16,972 nt of DNA from Chitinophagaceae bacterium UBA2789 (GTDB lineage Bacteria; Bacteroidota; Bacteroidia; Chitinophagales; Chitinophagaceae). The notes beneath the pieces were generated by a model. It saw only the letters and a program-made list of their open reading frames with translations, had not been told where the DNA came from and searched no databases. A program made the position numbers and the translations under genes. The stretch covers positions 23,074 through 40,045 of the forward strand of contig DEHX01000091.1 in the NCBI GenBank assembly GCA_002352145.1, read 5' to 3'. Positions 7,601 to 13,685 of this stretch are shown in pieces (position 1 is the stretch's first letter; every line of letters begins with the position of its first letter).

Positions 7601-9929
7601 TTTCGCATACAGTAATAGTTCCATCAATGGTCGCAGTTGGCAAAGGGTTCACATTGATTACCACAGAGCCTGTTTGTGCCTGTGAACATAAATTAGGGCT
7701 GGCATCCTGTACACTTACCAGGTTGTAGGTAAATGTCCCTACTGTATTGGTTGGCACTGAAACCGTAACACTGTTTCCACTTGTTGTTGTTACTGTTTGG
7801 TTGGGGCCACCGTTAATATTGTATGTAAAAGTATAAGGGGCAGTACCCACAGCACCAGTAAATGTCACATTAGGTGAAGGTGCATTCAAGCATACATCTG
7901 TTGCGCCGCTAACCGTTGCAGTTGGCAAAGGTGATACGGTTACAATATGTGAAGCGGTATCAGATAAACAACCCACATCTGTAATTACAGCGTATTTGAC
8001 TGTATATGCACCGGGTGCTGCATAAACATGGGTAGGGTTATTAGCAATACTGGTGTTGGCATCGCCAAAATTCCAATAACGGCTTGCAATAGGCCGTCCA
8101 CCCGTATTTGAATTATCATTGAATTGAACAGGATCAGGGAAACAAACATTATTAAAAGTAAAATCTGCCACCGGGGGATCAAAAACCTGTACATCAAAAT
8201 CAATTTCTTGCACACCACTGCAACCATCTGGTGTTGGGTTATTTGCCACCACCCTGATCGGGTAAGTTCCTGCTGCTGTAATGGTATATGGAGTTGGCAA
8301 CTGGTACACATATAGTGTTTTGCCGGCCACTACTATGGTTGATGTGGGTACTGGTGCATTGAGTGTTACATCGGCGATTCCCATGGCATTTAGCGCAGCT
8401 CCAAAAATCCATTGGATCTGTGTTGGCTGGTATGGAAAGGTCATGGAAAAATAGAAAGGCGTACTGCGACAGGTAGCAGGGAAATTTACCGTTGCATATT
8501 GATTTTGAAGGGATATATATTGAAATATATCTTTAATGTTTGTCCCGGCATTATACCCATATGATTCTGCATTTCCATAGCCATAGGCTATAGCGTTAAA
8601 TCCGGAATCTGATTGTATTATATGTTGACCCGCTGCAACTGACTGACGTAAATAAGAATATCCTGGTGCCTGAGGGTGTGGCACGAATGATGCAGCCGGT
8701 ACAGGAGCTCCATCCAGGGTAAAGGAGCTAATGGCTGTTCCGGTGTTGGGAATTATTACATTGAAATAGTGTTGAAGTATCTGAAAGTTAGGAGTCGCAT
8801 TCCACAATACTTTACTAATATTTTGCTCTACCGGGCTAAGGTAAATCACTTCTGGATCTCCTGGCTGAGCACCATTTCCGCATGCACCTTGTGAGGTAAG
8901 GTATTGAGCCACGGTAATAGGTTTATCAGCTTCTATTAGTTTTGGCGTATTAGACGAAGCTATTTGATAATAAAACCCATTTTGCAGCGGTAGCCCAATT
9001 GGTGCACCATTTAATGTTACTACTGTAGTTGGATCAGAAACACATACCCTATAAATATTGTTTTGTTGATTACCAGCAGTAGATGCGGTTAAAAATTTCT
9101 TACCCCAGGCCGATTTAGGAAATGCCTGAACCATATAATTATCTGAAGAAGATGAGCCAGCATTGCATGTAATACTAATTCGTCCGCTTCCTGAAAAAAC
9201 TGCAATTCTTTTACACGAACCATTAGGGCCTGCAACACTTCTGATAAGTGATCCTGTCAAATCAACCCCCTGAAAAGGATTGGTAGTTGTAGTGAGCTGC
9301 CCCATTACATTGAAAACTTGTCCCTGTGTTAGAGTAATGGTATTAGTGCTTCCTGCAGCCCAGCCATTTGTTGTTGCACCTGATGGTACAATTTCGACTG
9401 TTGTAGTCCCAGTGTCAGCTGCTATTACATAAAACCAGCAATTTGCATTGTTGGTGTTGGATGTATTCTGATAATTAATGGAATAATACTCTTTACCTAA
9501 AGTTGGGGTCGGGAAAAGAATTGTTGCGCCTGATACACTCTGGTTATAAATATGCGCATATGCTACTATCGGCTTATCACTGGTAATATGAATCCCCTTG
9601 TTTTCTGGAGCCGTTGATGTAGCCGTCAGCCTGACATCCTGAGGGGCAGTCTTAGGAATAGCAGCTGATGTAATAACAGAATTAGCAGGAACAAAATAAT
9701 TCTGTGTATATCCAACACCGGGAATAGATACTGTTACATTAGCTGCTTGTTCCGCAGCAAAATACAAAACCATGTCTTGAGAGCCACCATTGGGCTGACC
9801 CATTCGTTCATGGTATCCATAAGCAACCCAAAAATCTTTACCCTTATTGGAAAAATCCTGGGCATAAGTAATTGAGCCACCAAATATTACAGTTAGTACG
9901 AGGGCACTAAGAAGGTATAGTTTTCTCAT
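4674..9929 (-). CDS. Giant T9SS type B cargo: IgGFc-binding-like N terminus, six PKD domains, three PKD-like repeats, gliding-motility C-terminal domain
   Basis: This protein has 1751 residues from ATG 9929; an in-frame TTG at 9938 is rejected because MRKLYLLSALVLTVIFG is the natural signal-peptide start. Residues about 26-470 (SNKGKDFWVAYGYHERM and TSDKPIVAYAHIYN) resemble the IgGFc-binding N-terminal domain of Bacteroidota surface proteins. An Ig-like stretch (about 485-585) follows. PKD motifs WNFGD or a close variant have their Trp at 619, 989, 1079, 1354, 1446 and 1536. Three tandem units fill 667-952. The end (about 1668-1751: FSPNGDGIHDRWEI, IFNRYGQKIF, WDGTVNGKPVPVGTYFY) is the gliding-motility-associated type B sorting domain, which directs T9SS export. 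The product is probably a cell-surface adhesin or SprB-like filament. The PorP/SprF gene follows after 3 bp. The bound ligand is unknown, and IgG binding should not be assumed. Confidence 0.9.
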   Translation of the reverse strand: MRKLYLLSALVLTVIFGGSITYAQDFSNKGKDFWVAYGYHERMGQPNGGSQDMVLYFAAEQAANVTVSIPGVGYTQNYFVPANSVITSAAIPKTAPQDVRLTATSTAPENKGIHITSDKPIVAYAHIYNQSVSGATILFPTPTLGKEYYSINYQNTSNTNNANCWFYVIAADTGTTTVEIVPSGATTNGWAAGSTNTITLTQGQVFNVMGQLTTTTNPFQGVDLTGSLIRSVAGPNGSCKRIAVFSGSGRISITCNAGSSSSDNYMVQAFPKSAWGKKFLTASTAGNQQNNIYRVCVSDPTTVVTLNGAPIGLPLQNGFYYQIASSNTPKLIEADKPITVAQYLTSQGACGNGAQPGDPEVIYLSPVEQNISKVLWNATPNFQILQHYFNVIIPNTGTAISSFTLDGAPVPAASFVPHPQAPGYSYLRQSVAAGQHIIQSDSGFNAIAYGYGNAESYGYNAGTNIKDIFQYISLQNQYATVNFPATCRSTPFYFSMTFPYQPTQIQWIFGAALNAMGIADVTLNAPVPTSTIVVAGKTLYVYQLPTPYTITAAGTYPIRVVANNPTPDGCSGVQEIDFDVQVFDPPVADFTFNNVCFPDPVQFNDNSNTGGRPIASRYWNFGDANTSIANNPTHVYAAPGAYTVKYAVITDVGCLSDTASHIVTVSPLPTATVSGATDVCLNAPSPNVTFTGAVGTAPYTFTYNINGGPNQTVTTTSGNSVTVSVPTNTVGTFTYNLVSVQDASPNLCSQAQTGSVVINVNPLPTATIDGTITVCENAPSPNITFTAGGGATAPYTFTYTINGGPNQTVTTTSGNSITVAAPTNTPGTYTYSLVSVSDGSTTSCSQLQSGSAIVTVNPLPTASISGNTEVCLNAPSPNITFTGATGTAPYTFTYTINGGPNQTVSTTTGNSVTVSVPTSVAGTFTYNLISVLDGSSTLCSQAQTGSATVIVNPLPTSGFTVVTPSCETRITSFTDASVPNAGNITSWQWNFGDPASGPLNTSTLQNPTHIFSTAGTYNVSLVVTTDKGCVSTTPPQQVVINARPLAGFILPEVCLSDTYAQFTDTSSVDAPDFIQAWNWNFGDPGSGPLNTSTLQNPQHSYTATGSYNVQLIATSNNGCRDTVTQVLFINGSFPLADFTIQNPSTLCANDSVAIVEASTVFPGTITKVEIYWDNVNQPAVFDTDNSPFTGKVYKHLYPNFQAPLTRTFTIRYRAYSGGVCVNDKLQDITVNAAPLVQFNAVPDVCFDAAAFSLSPYVSFGAVPGTGIYSGPGVTTGGIFTPSSVAPGGTYTIQYLHTSTAAGCRDSATQTITVIDTASARFVVSNLACERSPVSFNSSSSTIPPTAGTITGWQWNFGDPASGVANTSTLQNPTHLFTAWGTYNVSLVVTTSNGCRSTAFNMPVVVNPIPRPNFSFPASSCLPSANVQFTNLSTIPDGSQASFSYLWNFGDPGSGPLNTSTGSAPSHIYNAVGPYNVNLQVTSGVGCARDTTIVLNTIHPQPTGSFTVDKPDLCVGESFQFTDNSNPADGTTTQWNWTMGDGNVRTTPSFTYTYGSAGTYDVSLYITNSFGCRSTTFTQQVTVNPYPVVDAGPDLFILEDGSDTLQPIVTAINPSFLWTPNQYFLSSNTIERPIVKGVEDIWYTLTVTGRGGCVSSDRVFIKVLKGPEIPNIFSPNGDGIHDRWEIKYLDTYPGGTVEIFNRYGQKIFSSVGYGKPWDGTVNGKPVPVGTYFYIVNPKNGRSIMTGYVDVIR
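7074..7931 (-). repeat. Three tandem about 95-residue PKD-like repeat units inside the T9SS cargo gene
   Basis: Units occupy 7647-7931 (95 codons), 7359-7646 (96 codons) and 7074-7358 (95 codons), each opening with the linker PLPTA. Shared words are APYTFTY, INGGPNQTV and CSQ. Each unit has one Cys near its start (VCLN or VCEN) and one near its end (CSQ), possibly paired. The units remain similar at DNA level with scattered synonymous changes, as expected from in-gene duplication. Confidence 0.88.
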
Positions 9930-10277
9930 TGAGTCCAAAGTCCAGAAGGTGTAGAATAAAGGCTGACGAATTTAGCAAAAACTATCTGATATTTTGTATC
10001 CTGTTTTATGGTTCTGGAAAACTAGCAACCTGATTGTATTTCTTCAACTCTACAGTCCTCTTTTTCCGGACTTTTTGCAACCGGAAGTAAACGAGCCTAT
10101 ACACTTAAAGCCTCAAAAAAATGTTCACTCAAAAAGGGAATTGTCCCAAAGAAGATTAAATCAAATTAAAAAATTATTGAATCAAATCGATTATTGAAAA
10201 TATTTATGCCGACAAAACTCATTAAATATTACATATGAACCAATTATATAATTTTTTACACCTCTGTTTAAGTTAAT

Positions 10278-10306
10278 TATTTGATACGCCTATTAGATAT
10301 CAAATA
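10278..10306. repeat. 9-bp inverted repeat with 11-nt loop
   Basis: TATTTGATA (10278-10286) and TATCAAATA (10298-10306) are perfect reverse complements around an 11-nt spacer. The site is in the AT-rich spacer, and its right arm overlaps one copy of TATTAGATAT. It may be a protein-binding site, but in sequence this AT-rich chance is a real alternative. Confidence 0.4.
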
Positions 10307-10384
10307 CGACAATTTTTATACATTATAAATACATACTGATACTCATATATAATTGTATATTAGATATTTAAGAATTTGGTAAAA

Positions 10385-10445
10385 ACTAATAATATTGGTA
10401 TATGCTTTAACTTTGAAGTTTCACTTCTTTTCCAATATTATTAGT
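10385..10445. repeat. Perfect 14-bp inverted repeat with 33-nt loop
   Basis: ACTAATAATATTGG (10385-10398) pairs exactly with CCAATATTATTAGT (10432-10445). The 33-nt interior holds smaller nested dyads such as AACTT-TG-AAGTT. The right arm ends 72 bp before the ATG of the LEA-2-like gene. Read on the minus strand, the structure is followed by a short T run, but no minus-strand gene in the window lies upstream of it, so a terminator role has no obvious client. A structured 5' leader or regulator site is possible. Confidence 0.65.
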
Positions 10446-10517
10446 CAAAAAATTATCAATACATTGACGCCCCTGCTTACTTTTAACTGAAAGTATTTTT
10501 ATAATTTGAACCCTGTT

Positions 10518-11015
10518 ATGAACAGATTTCAGTACCGGCTTATCGCCTCCCTACCCCTCCAGATTGCTTTCGTTTTAGCTTCCTGCGGGTCGATAAAAGA
10601 ACCTGATCTAAGGGGGATAGAAAATGTGAGAGTGGATAAAATCAATTCAGCGACGTCCACCATGCGGCTGGACCTTCGATATTTTAATCCAAATAAGTTT
10701 CGTGTGAAGCTTAAAAATGCAAGTGGTGATGCCTGGCTGGAGGGAAAAAAGCTGGGAAGCTTCTCTTTGGATTCAGCTGTGAATGTTTCCCCTAAATCCG
10801 ATTTTACACTGCCGGTTACACTGGAGGTAGATATGAAAAGAGTGCTTAGCAACACCCTCACCCTTCTTTTAAGTAACGAGGTAACACTAAAAATTGATGG
10901 CACAGCCCGTATTGGCAAAAGCGGAATTACTATTAACTATCCGCTTAAATATGAGGGTAAACAAAAGCTGTCAGAATTGTTGGGTCAGTCATCGACTAAT
11001 GTTATTCAGAAATAA
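10518..11015 (+). CDS. LEA type 2 (WHy)-like lipoprotein
   Basis: This 165-residue protein starts at ATG 10518; an in-frame TTG at 10506 would add four residues. A lipoprotein signal ends in LASC with the lipidated Cys at residue 23. The body fits the LEA-2/WHy beta-sandwich: an early conserved-looking segment LDLRYFNPNKFRVKLKNASG (NPN as in this family), a middle KLGSFSLDSAVNVSPKSDFTLPVTLEVDM, and a late LKIDGTARIGKSGITINYPLKYEG. Such proteins in Bacteroidota are membrane-anchored and of poorly known function, sometimes linked to stress. The gene stands alone between the AT-rich spacer and a convergent gene 11 bp downstream. Confidence 0.78.
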   Translation: MNRFQYRLIASLPLQIAFVLASCGSIKEPDLRGIENVRVDKINSATSTMRLDLRYFNPNKFRVKLKNASGDAWLEGKKLGSFSLDSAVNVSPKSDFTLPVTLEVDMKRVLSNTLTLLLSNEVTLKIDGTARIGKSGITINYPLKYEGKQKLSELLGQSSTNVIQK

Positions 11016-11026
11016 ATTAGATCAAA

Positions 11027-11425
11027 TTAACCTTGTCCTCCGGCAGGTGCAGCTGGAACAGGTTTAGGCTTGGGGTGGCCGCCACCATCATCAAATTTTT
11101 TGCAGGACTTAGGCAGTCTTTTGTAAGCATCCTCAGCTGCAGGCACATCATCTGCATCATACCCGCAGTTAGCGATATAGGCCTTAATTTCCTCTATATT
11201 AATACGGTCGGTGATATATTTCACTCTTGTTTCGGCCTTGCGGTAATTGACCGTTATTTCCAGCACCCCGTCATAGGGCTTAACATAGCCCTCAATTCTT
11301 TTCTTGCAATTTTCACAAAGGGCATTAGGGGTTTTGATGGTTGCCGTAAGAACAGCCTTTGTTTGGGCCAAACCCGTAAATGTAAATCCAATGACAGTGA
11401 TAGCAGTAATAAGGAACTTCTTCAT
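11027..11425 (-). CDS. Secreted heavy-metal-associated (HMA) domain protein
   Basis: This 132-residue protein has a signal peptide (KKFLITAITVIGFTFTGLAQ, cut near residue 20) followed by a ferredoxin-like HMA domain of about 70 residues. The metal-binding CxxC is Cys37-Glu-Asn-Cys40 (ALCENCKKRIEG), followed by GVLEITVNYRKAETRVKY and IEEIKAYIANCGYDADD, all typical of MerP/CopZ-like folds. Two further Cys lie at 87 and 108. The tail is rich in Gly, Pro, Lys and Ala (GGGHPKPKPVPAAPAGGQG) with one His. Cytosolic copper chaperones lack a signal peptide, so a periplasmic or surface metal-binding role is inferred. It starts 23 bp after the pyrE stop and may be read through from it, but no functional link is evident. 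Confidence 0.85.
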   Translation of the reverse strand: MKKFLITAITVIGFTFTGLAQTKAVLTATIKTPNALCENCKKRIEGYVKPYDGVLEITVNYRKAETRVKYITDRINIEEIKAYIANCGYDADDVPAAEDAYKRLPKSCKKFDDGGGHPKPKPVPAAPAGGQG

Positions 11426-11448
11426 ACGTTAAAATTAACACCCGGGGG

Positions 11449-12081
11449 CTAAATTCCTTTCCAATTGGCCGGATCTTCCCTCCATTTTAACAAGATTTCC
11501 TGTTCCCCGGTAGTCACTATCCCTTTTTGTAAGGCTAGTTCTAGTAAAGTCGGATAATCTGTTAAGGGGTAATAAGTCAATGATGCTTTAAGAAAGGCTT
11601 CAGTTGCAGCAGGAAAGCGATAAGTGAATATGGATACCATGCCAATTACTTCCAGACCCTGTTCCTTTAATACATCTACCACCTGCAGGCTGCTTTTCCC
11701 GGTTGATACTAGGTCCTCAATAACTACAGTCTTTTGTCCCTGTTCATAAAAACCTTCTATCTGGTTACCCAAACCATGCTCCTTTGGTTTTGGCCGTACA
11801 TACACATAGGGTAGTTTCAACTGGTCAGCCGCCATCGCTCCCCAGGCAATACCTGCGGTGGCTACACCGGCAAGCAATTCTGCCTCCGGAAATTTCTCAA
11901 AAATTACATTACAAAGCTCTGATTTGATATAATCTCTTGTAAAGGGAAATGAGAGTACTTTCCTGTTATCACAATAAATAGGGCTTTTCCAACCACTGGC
12001 CCATGTAAATGGCTGTTGAGGATTTAATTTAACTGCATTAACTTGAAGCAGCTTTTCGGCAACAACTTTTGCGTCTGTCAT
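11449..12081 (-). CDS. pyrE: Orotate phosphoribosyltransferase
   Basis: This 210-residue enzyme joins orotate and PRPP to give orotidine 5'-phosphate, the fifth step of UMP synthesis, in the cytosol. The PRPP loop is VVIEDLVSTGKSS (119-131) with the acidic pair Glu122/Asp123. The basic stretch VRPKPKEHG (95-103) holds the flexible-loop Arg, Lys and His residues expected in the family. FTWASGWKSPIYCDNR (25-40) is the usual N-terminal signature. An upstream in-frame codon at 12153 would add 24 residues and overlap the divergent Nudix gene; ATG 12081 gives the normal family length and leaves a 43-bp divergent spacer. The pyrR/pyrB genes lie about 2.6 kb away on the same strand. Confidence 0.95.
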   Translation of the reverse strand: MTDAKVVAEKLLQVNAVKLNPQQPFTWASGWKSPIYCDNRKVLSFPFTRDYIKSELCNVIFEKFPEAELLAGVATAGIAWGAMAADQLKLPYVYVRPKPKEHGLGNQIEGFYEQGQKTVVIEDLVSTGKSSLQVVDVLKEQGLEVIGMVSIFTYRFPAATEAFLKASLTYYPLTDYPTLLELALQKGIVTTGEQEILLKWREDPANWKGI

Positions 12082-12124
12082 GGCACAAAAGTCAACTGCC
12101 GGAACGAAATAAGAAAATTTAGTT

Positions 12125-12748
12125 ATGTACATAAAAGTATACTTCGATGACAAACCATTATTCCTCTGTGATAAAATTGATGAAGTAATAGAGCCCTTTA
12201 TTCATCATGATGATGCCATTTTTATTGATGAACTGAATAGTCATACAATTAAAACCATCATCCATGAAATGCAGCAATCACAGGTTCATGCCGGCGTTTT
12301 TTTTCATTCTGATTTAGATGCGTTGAAACAAGCTTTCTTTAAAAAATTCACCTTGGTAACAGCAGCCGGCGGATTGGTACAAAATGAGAAAAAAGAATAC
12401 CTGCTTATATTCCGAAGGGGAAAATGGGACCTCCCCAAAGGAAAACTGGATAAGGGTGAAAAATTGGAGGATTGTGCTATCAGAGAGATAGAGGAGGAAA
12501 CCGGTCTGAAAGAAGTAAAATTAATCAAGCCACTCTGCGTTACTTATCACACTTATCATGAAGGAGCCCGGTTTATTCTCAAAGATTCTCACTGGTATAT
12601 TATGAAAGTAAAAGGTTATCAGCAACTGGTGCCACAAACCGAAGAGGATATCCATGAAATCAGATGGGTAAAAAAAACAGGACTTGCAGAATACATGAAA
12701 ATCTCCTACCCTTCAGTAGCTGATGTCTTACGATCGGTCGCAGAATAA
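12125..12748 (+). CDS. Nudix hydrolase with about 70-residue N-terminal extension
   Basis: This 207-residue protein has a complete Nudix box at 106-128: Gly106, Glu112, Arg120-Glu121, Glu124-Glu125 and Gly127-Leu128, matching Gx5Ex7REUxEExGU. The preceding FRRGKWDLPKG is typical of the fold. Nudix enzymes hydrolyse nucleoside diphosphates linked to another group, using Mg2+ bound by the box glutamates; the substrate here cannot be read from the sequence. Residues 1-75 (MYIKVYFDDKPLFLCDKIDE...) form an extra alpha/beta region that I do not recognise. The gene is divergent from pyrE across 43 bp and converges on the thioesterase gene, with a single base between the two stop codons. A role in nucleotide clean-up is only suggested by the pyrimidine neighbours. 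Confidence 0.9.
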   Translation: MYIKVYFDDKPLFLCDKIDEVIEPFIHHDDAIFIDELNSHTIKTIIHEMQQSQVHAGVFFHSDLDALKQAFFKKFTLVTAAGGLVQNEKKEYLLIFRRGKWDLPKGKLDKGEKLEDCAIREIEEETGLKEVKLIKPLCVTYHTYHEGARFILKDSHWYIMKVKGYQQLVPQTEEDIHEIRWVKKTGLAEYMKISYPSVADVLRSVAE

Positions 12749-12749
12749 A

Positions 12750-13184
12750 TCAGCTTTCCTTTCTCTTTATTACTGCAACAGTTAACCTGCTTACGCAAAT
12801 GAGTTTATGCTTATCGTCGTGGATCTTAATATCCCACACATGGGTAGTAGCGCCTAAATGAAGCGGTGTGGCTGTTCCCGAAACAAACCCTTCTTTTGCA
12901 CTGCGAATGTGGTTGGCATTGATCTCAAGCCCTACGCAATAATATTTTGAATGATCAACTACCATGGCAGATGACACACTTCCAATCGTCTCTGCCAGTA
13001 CACAAGAAGCACCTCCATGTAAAAGGCCATAGGGCTGTTTTGTACGATGATCAACAGGCATTCTGGCTTTCAGGGAATCAGAACCGACCTCAGTCCATTC
13101 TATGCCCAGGTGATCAGCCATAGTTCCATTACCCAATTCTTTGAGATCAGCAAGGGAAAGATCTTTTTTAAACCATATAGCCAT
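12750..13184 (-). CDS. Hotdog-fold acyl-CoA thioesterase (PaaI/YdiI-like)
   Basis: This 144-residue single hotdog domain contains the central helix LLHGGASCVLAETIGS. Gln50, His56-Gly57-Gly58 and Glu65 fall where YdiI/EntH-type thioesterases carry their catalytic Gln, HGG and Glu. GLEINANHIRSAKEG (84-98) and the final beta-strand ending in SRLTVAVI also fit the family. The enzyme should cleave an acyl- or aroyl-CoA in the cytosol; in YdiI the physiological ester is 1,4-dihydroxy-2-naphthoyl-CoA of menaquinone synthesis, which would suit a menaquinone-using bacterium, but the substrate is inferred. It starts 2 bp after the coaD stop, so the two are co-transcribed. Confidence 0.88.
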   Translation of the reverse strand: MAIWFKKDLSLADLKELGNGTMADHLGIEWTEVGSDSLKARMPVDHRTKQPYGLLHGGASCVLAETIGSVSSAMVVDHSKYYCVGLEINANHIRSAKEGFVSGTATPLHLGATTHVWDIKIHDDKHKLICVSRLTVAVIKRKES

Positions 13185-13186
13185 AC

Positions 13187-13657
13187 TTACTTGGGAAGAG
13201 ATTTAAACACCACTTCGGGAAGAAAAAGACTTGCATCGCCACCGTTTCTTAAAATATCTCTTACAATTGTTGAAGCTACAGATGTGTATTTGGGTTCCCC
13301 TGTCAGGAAAATAGTTTCAATAGTCCTGTCAAGTGTTCGGTTGGCATCAGCAATCGTTTTCTCATACTCAAAGTCACTCACATATCGGATGCCCCTTAAA
13401 ATAAAATGAGCCCCGATCTTTTTGCAATAGTCTATAGTCAGACCTTCGTATACGGCTCCTTCTACCCTTTCCTCATCTTTATAAATATCCCTGATCCACT
13501 CCAGCCTTTGTTCTGCTGTAAACATGGGTGCTTTGGAAGAATTAAGACCAATACCCACCACTATTTTATCAAACAAAGGCAAAGCCCTGTTAATAATATC
13601 TACATGACCCAGTGTTAGCGGATCAAATGTTCCCGGGAAAAGACAGATTCGCTTCAT
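13187..13657 (-). CDS. coaD: Phosphopantetheine adenylyltransferase
   Basis: This 156-residue enzyme catalyses the fourth step of coenzyme A synthesis: 4'-phosphopantetheine plus ATP gives dephospho-CoA and pyrophosphate. The nucleotidyltransferase motif is GTFDPLTLGH (9-18, with Thr10 and His18). RGIRYVSDFEYE (89-100) and the late ASTIVRD motif (128-134, in place of ISSTxVR) are all characteristic, and length is normal. It lies 28 bp after pyrB and 2 bp before the thioesterase gene on the same strand, so it probably sits inside the pyrR-pyrB transcription unit, placing a CoA gene under a promoter also used for pyrimidine genes. Confidence 0.96.
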   Translation of the reverse strand: MKRICLFPGTFDPLTLGHVDIINRALPLFDKIVVGIGLNSSKAPMFTAEQRLEWIRDIYKDEERVEGAVYEGLTIDYCKKIGAHFILRGIRYVSDFEYEKTIADANRTLDRTIETIFLTGEPKYTSVASTIVRDILRNGGDASLFLPEVVFKSLPK

Positions 13658-13685
13658 TGAAATTTTTTAGGAATGAAGGAGATTA

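Larger units (their letters stand above)
9930..10517. other. 588-bp AT-rich intergenic region between divergent genes
   Basis: This stretch separates the minus-strand T9SS cargo gene from the plus-strand LEA-2-like gene and must hold both promoters. No convincing gene was found. A 67-codon frame at 9994-10197 starts with TTG and has no recognisable features. AT content is high, especially from about 10140 on. It contains a perfect 14-bp inverted repeat, a 9-bp inverted repeat and the 10-bp direct repeat TATTAGATAT (10291-10300 and 10358-10367). I found no clean TAnnTTTG/TTTG promoter pair for either flanking gene. Confidence 0.6.

Noticed and set aside
4344..9536. Numerous plus-strand open frames opposite the PorP/SprF and T9SS cargo genes.
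   Set aside because: They are antisense shadows of repeat-rich coding DNA, without signal peptides or family motifs.
9994..10197. 67-codon open frame in the AT-rich spacer.
   Set aside because: It begins with TTG, has no recognisable motif and lies in low-complexity AT-rich DNA; treated as chance.
11428..11439. GTTAA-AA-TTAAC dyad before the HMA gene.
   Set aside because: Five-bp arms in AT-rich sequence are expected by chance and no promoter box accompanies it.
12082..12153. N-terminal extension of pyrE by 24 residues.
   Set aside because: It would overlap the divergent Nudix coding sequence and exceed the family length; MTDAKVVAEKLL at 12081 fits orotate phosphoribosyltransferases.
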